Positions 62,530-64,000 of a DNA stretch of 64,000 nt are shown in pieces. The notes below the pieces were generated by a model. It was not told the origin of the DNA. It saw nothing but the letters and a program-made list of their open reading frames with translations, and made no database searches. A program made the translations under genes and the position numbers. The stretch spans positions 226,113 to 290,112 of the forward strand of contig JAFECT010000009.1 of the NCBI GenBank assembly GCA_018241995.1, in the 5' to 3' direction. This DNA is from Pseudomonadota bacterium (GTDB taxonomy: Bacteria > Pseudomonadota > Alphaproteobacteria > Caulobacterales > Caulobacteraceae). Each line of letters begins with the position of its first letter. Position 1 is the stretch's first letter.

Positions 62530-62617
62530 GGTGTGCCCTTGGCGCTGTTGCTGTCGAAGCCGATCGAACTACGGGCGCCGGGGTGGGCGATTCAATGGAT
62601 TTGCAGCAAACGAACCT

Positions 62618-63124
62618 TCAGCCGGCGCGGCGGTAGGTGAAGTCGTAGCGCTCAGTCCAGGTCTCGCCGTCGTCGAGCGACAGGTCCGAATACTGGCGCA
62701 CGGACCCGTCCGGGTTGGGCGTGAAGGTCATGCGCACCAGAGCCGGCCTGTTGTTGAAGCGCTTGCTGACCACGTGGGCCACCAGCACCATCTTCCCGCC
62801 CTCCATCCCGCCCACGAATTCACGCAGGGCGCCGGACTGGTCGGTCCAGGCCTGATGCCAGCGGCCGTCCTCGGCCAGGATGTTCAGGCTGCCGCCGGCG
62901 AAGCCCGGCTGGCTCCAGTTCTCGCGCAGCACGCAGCCGCCATAGAGGCTCTCGATCAGGCTGTCGCCCGCGTGCCGGCCGTCCTTGGTGGTGACGGTCC
63001 ACTTGCCGATCCAGAAGTCGAAGGCGTGATGATCGGCCGAAGCGCAGGCGGGCGGAGGCGGGGCGGGCGGCGCGGCGGCGGAAGTCTGCGCGAGAAGTGC
63101 CAGGGCGGCGAGCGAGGCGAGCAT
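62618..63124 (-). CDS. Exported DUF1579-like protein
   Basis: A 168-residue exported protein (signal peptide 1-18) with a Pro-rich linker, then ADHHAFDFWIGKWTVTTKDG, RENWSQPGFAGGSLNILAED, RWHQAWTDQSG and RYDFTYRR, a lipocalin-like beta pattern resembling DUF1579. Two conserved cysteines (PACASA, GGCVLREN) may pair. Function unknown. It is divergent from zapE with a 142-base gap. Confidence 0.75.
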   Translation of the reverse strand: MLASLAALALLAQTSAAAPPAPPPPACASADHHAFDFWIGKWTVTTKDGRHAGDSLIESLYGGCVLRENWSQPGFAGGSLNILAEDGRWHQAWTDQSGALREFVGGMEGGKMVLVAHVVSKRFNNRPALVRMTFTPNPDGSVRQYSDLSLDDGETWTERYDFTYRRAG

Positions 63125-63266
63125 GGCTTGGCTCCCAGATATCCGAGCGGGAGGCGACCACGGCCGCCGGGTCCAGGCAAATTAAGGATCGGAAAAACGC
63201 TCGCGCCACAGCGACCAACAGGCGAGCCGGCTTTGCAGCCCGGCCTGGCCGCGCTAACCCAAGGCC

Positions 63267-64000
63267 ATGTCGCAGTCGCTCCGCGCCGCCTACAAGCGCC
63301 TGGTCAAGCAGGGCCGCATCGCCCCGGACCCCGCCCAGGCCAGGGCGGTGGAGGCGTTCGGCCGCCTGGAGGGCGAACTCGGCAAGCTGAAGGATCCGGC
63401 CCTGCCGTTCTTCGGCCGGCCCAAGCCGCCGCGCGGCCTCTATCTCTGGGGCCCGCCGGGACGGGGCAAGTCCATGCTGATGGACCTGTTCTTCGACGGC
63501 GCGGGTGTCGCGAGGAAGCAGCGCTATCACTTCCACGTCTTCATGGCCGAGGTGCACGCCCTGGTCGGCCGGTGGCGCGACGGCAGCCAGGCCGAACGCA
63601 AGCGCGTGTTCGGGACCCACAAGGGCGACGACCCGATCCCGCCGGTCGCAAAGCTGATCGCCGACAAGGCGCGGCTGCTCTGTTTCGACGAGCTGCAGGT
63701 CACCGACATCGCCGACGCCATGATCCTGGGCCGGCTGTTCGAAGCGCTGTTCGCCCTGGGCGTAACGCTCGTCGCCACTTCCAATCGCCCGCCGGACGAC
63801 CTCTACAAGGACGGCATCAACCGCCAGCTGTTCACGCCCTTCATCGACATGATCAAGCAGCGCTGTGTGGTCTGCGAACTGGGCGGGCCGCGTGATTTCC
63901 GTCTCGACCGGCTGAAGGGCGCGCGGGTGTGGTTCAGCCCGATCGACAGCCAGACCACCGCCGCCTTCGACGCCCTGTGGAAGGACATGACCAGCGTCAC
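63267..64000 (+). CDS. zapE: Cell division ATPase ZapE/AFG1-like (3' end outside window)
   Basis: The N-terminal 244 residues of an AFG1-like ATPase, which in bacteria (ZapE) acts on FtsZ at late division and in mitochondria (AFG1/LACE1) assists respiratory-chain protein turnover. Walker A LWGPPGRGKSMLMDLFFDGA, the basic YHFHVFMAEVH stretch, Walker B ARLLCFDELQVTDIADAMIL and TSNRPPDDLYKDGINRQLFT are diagnostic. It begins MSQSLRAAYKRLVKQGRIAP at ATG 63267. The final third of the protein lies outside the window. Confidence 0.95.
   Translation, partial: MSQSLRAAYKRLVKQGRIAPDPAQARAVEAFGRLEGELGKLKDPALPFFGRPKPPRGLYLWGPPGRGKSMLMDLFFDGAGVARKQRYHFHVFMAEVHALVGRWRDGSQAERKRVFGTHKGDDPIPPVAKLIADKARLLCFDELQVTDIADAMILGRLFEALFALGVTLVATSNRPPDDLYKDGINRQLFTPFIDMIKQRCVVCELGGPRDFRLDRLKGARVWFSPIDSQTTAAFDALWKDMTSV

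Overview
The window is ordinary high-GC chromosomal DNA of an alphaproteobacterium, most likely a member of the Caulobacteraceae (Caulobacter/Phenylobacterium type). Three things support this: the sucC-sucD pair, the ChvI-ChvG-short HprK-PTS EIIA-HPr cluster that is characteristic of alphaproteobacteria, and a palindromic operator of the kind linked to SahR in front of ahcY. Coding density is very high. Many genes overlap by 1 to 38 bases, GTG and TTG starts are common, and I see no phage, transposon, integrase or CRISPR array.

Region by region. 1-12.2 kb: TCA cycle genes sucC and sucD (sucD cut by the window edge), an outer-membrane protein, an acyltransferase, small enzymes (cupin, GFA, secreted RidA), a secreted protein built of 29-residue repeats, an alpha/beta hydrolase, two translationally coupled exported amidohydrolases, YggT/DUF167 and tRNA-Ala(CGC) with a clear promoter. 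12.3-24.5 kb: small unknowns, an MBL-fold hydrolase, the chromate pair chrB/chrA, an ornithine cyclodeaminase-like enzyme, a coupled pterin dehydratase/SDR pair, a Crp/Fnr regulator, an enoyl-CoA hydratase, a large exported M28 peptidase and several small envelope proteins. 24.5-34.2 kb: an Ala-rich lipoprotein, rsuA and an RsmC-like methyltransferase, an exported methyltransferase, tRNA-Arg(CCG), a tandem pair of paralogous secreted proteins, an orphan ABC ATPase, gloA, a 28-residue lipoprotein gene and polA.

34.3-41.4 kb is a signalling block: a conserved protein of unknown function runs divergently from chvI-chvG, which is followed by hprK, EIIA, HPr and a stand-alone receiver protein; bioB is convergent. 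41.5-49 kb: two tandem M61-like exported metallopeptidase paralogs read into kynureninase, then a polysaccharide deacetylase and ahcY. 49-57.7 kb: an M1 peptidase, an HscC-type Hsp70 overlapping a membrane-anchored J-like protein, pyridoxal kinase, a beta-lactamase-fold hydrolase and a DHA2 exporter. 57.7-64 kb: a TPR protein overlapping a c-type cytochrome, rarD, asd, a VOC protein, a secreted DUF1579-like protein and the start of zapE.

The most system-like elements are (i) the HscC plus multi-spanning J-like membrane protein, whose J motif is degenerate and whose linker carries four W-R-P repeats, (ii) the overlapping exported TPR/mono-heme cytochrome pair, and (iii) the tandem M61-like pair with kynU. 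None can be proven novel without database searches. All product calls come from reading motifs by eye; no search was run.
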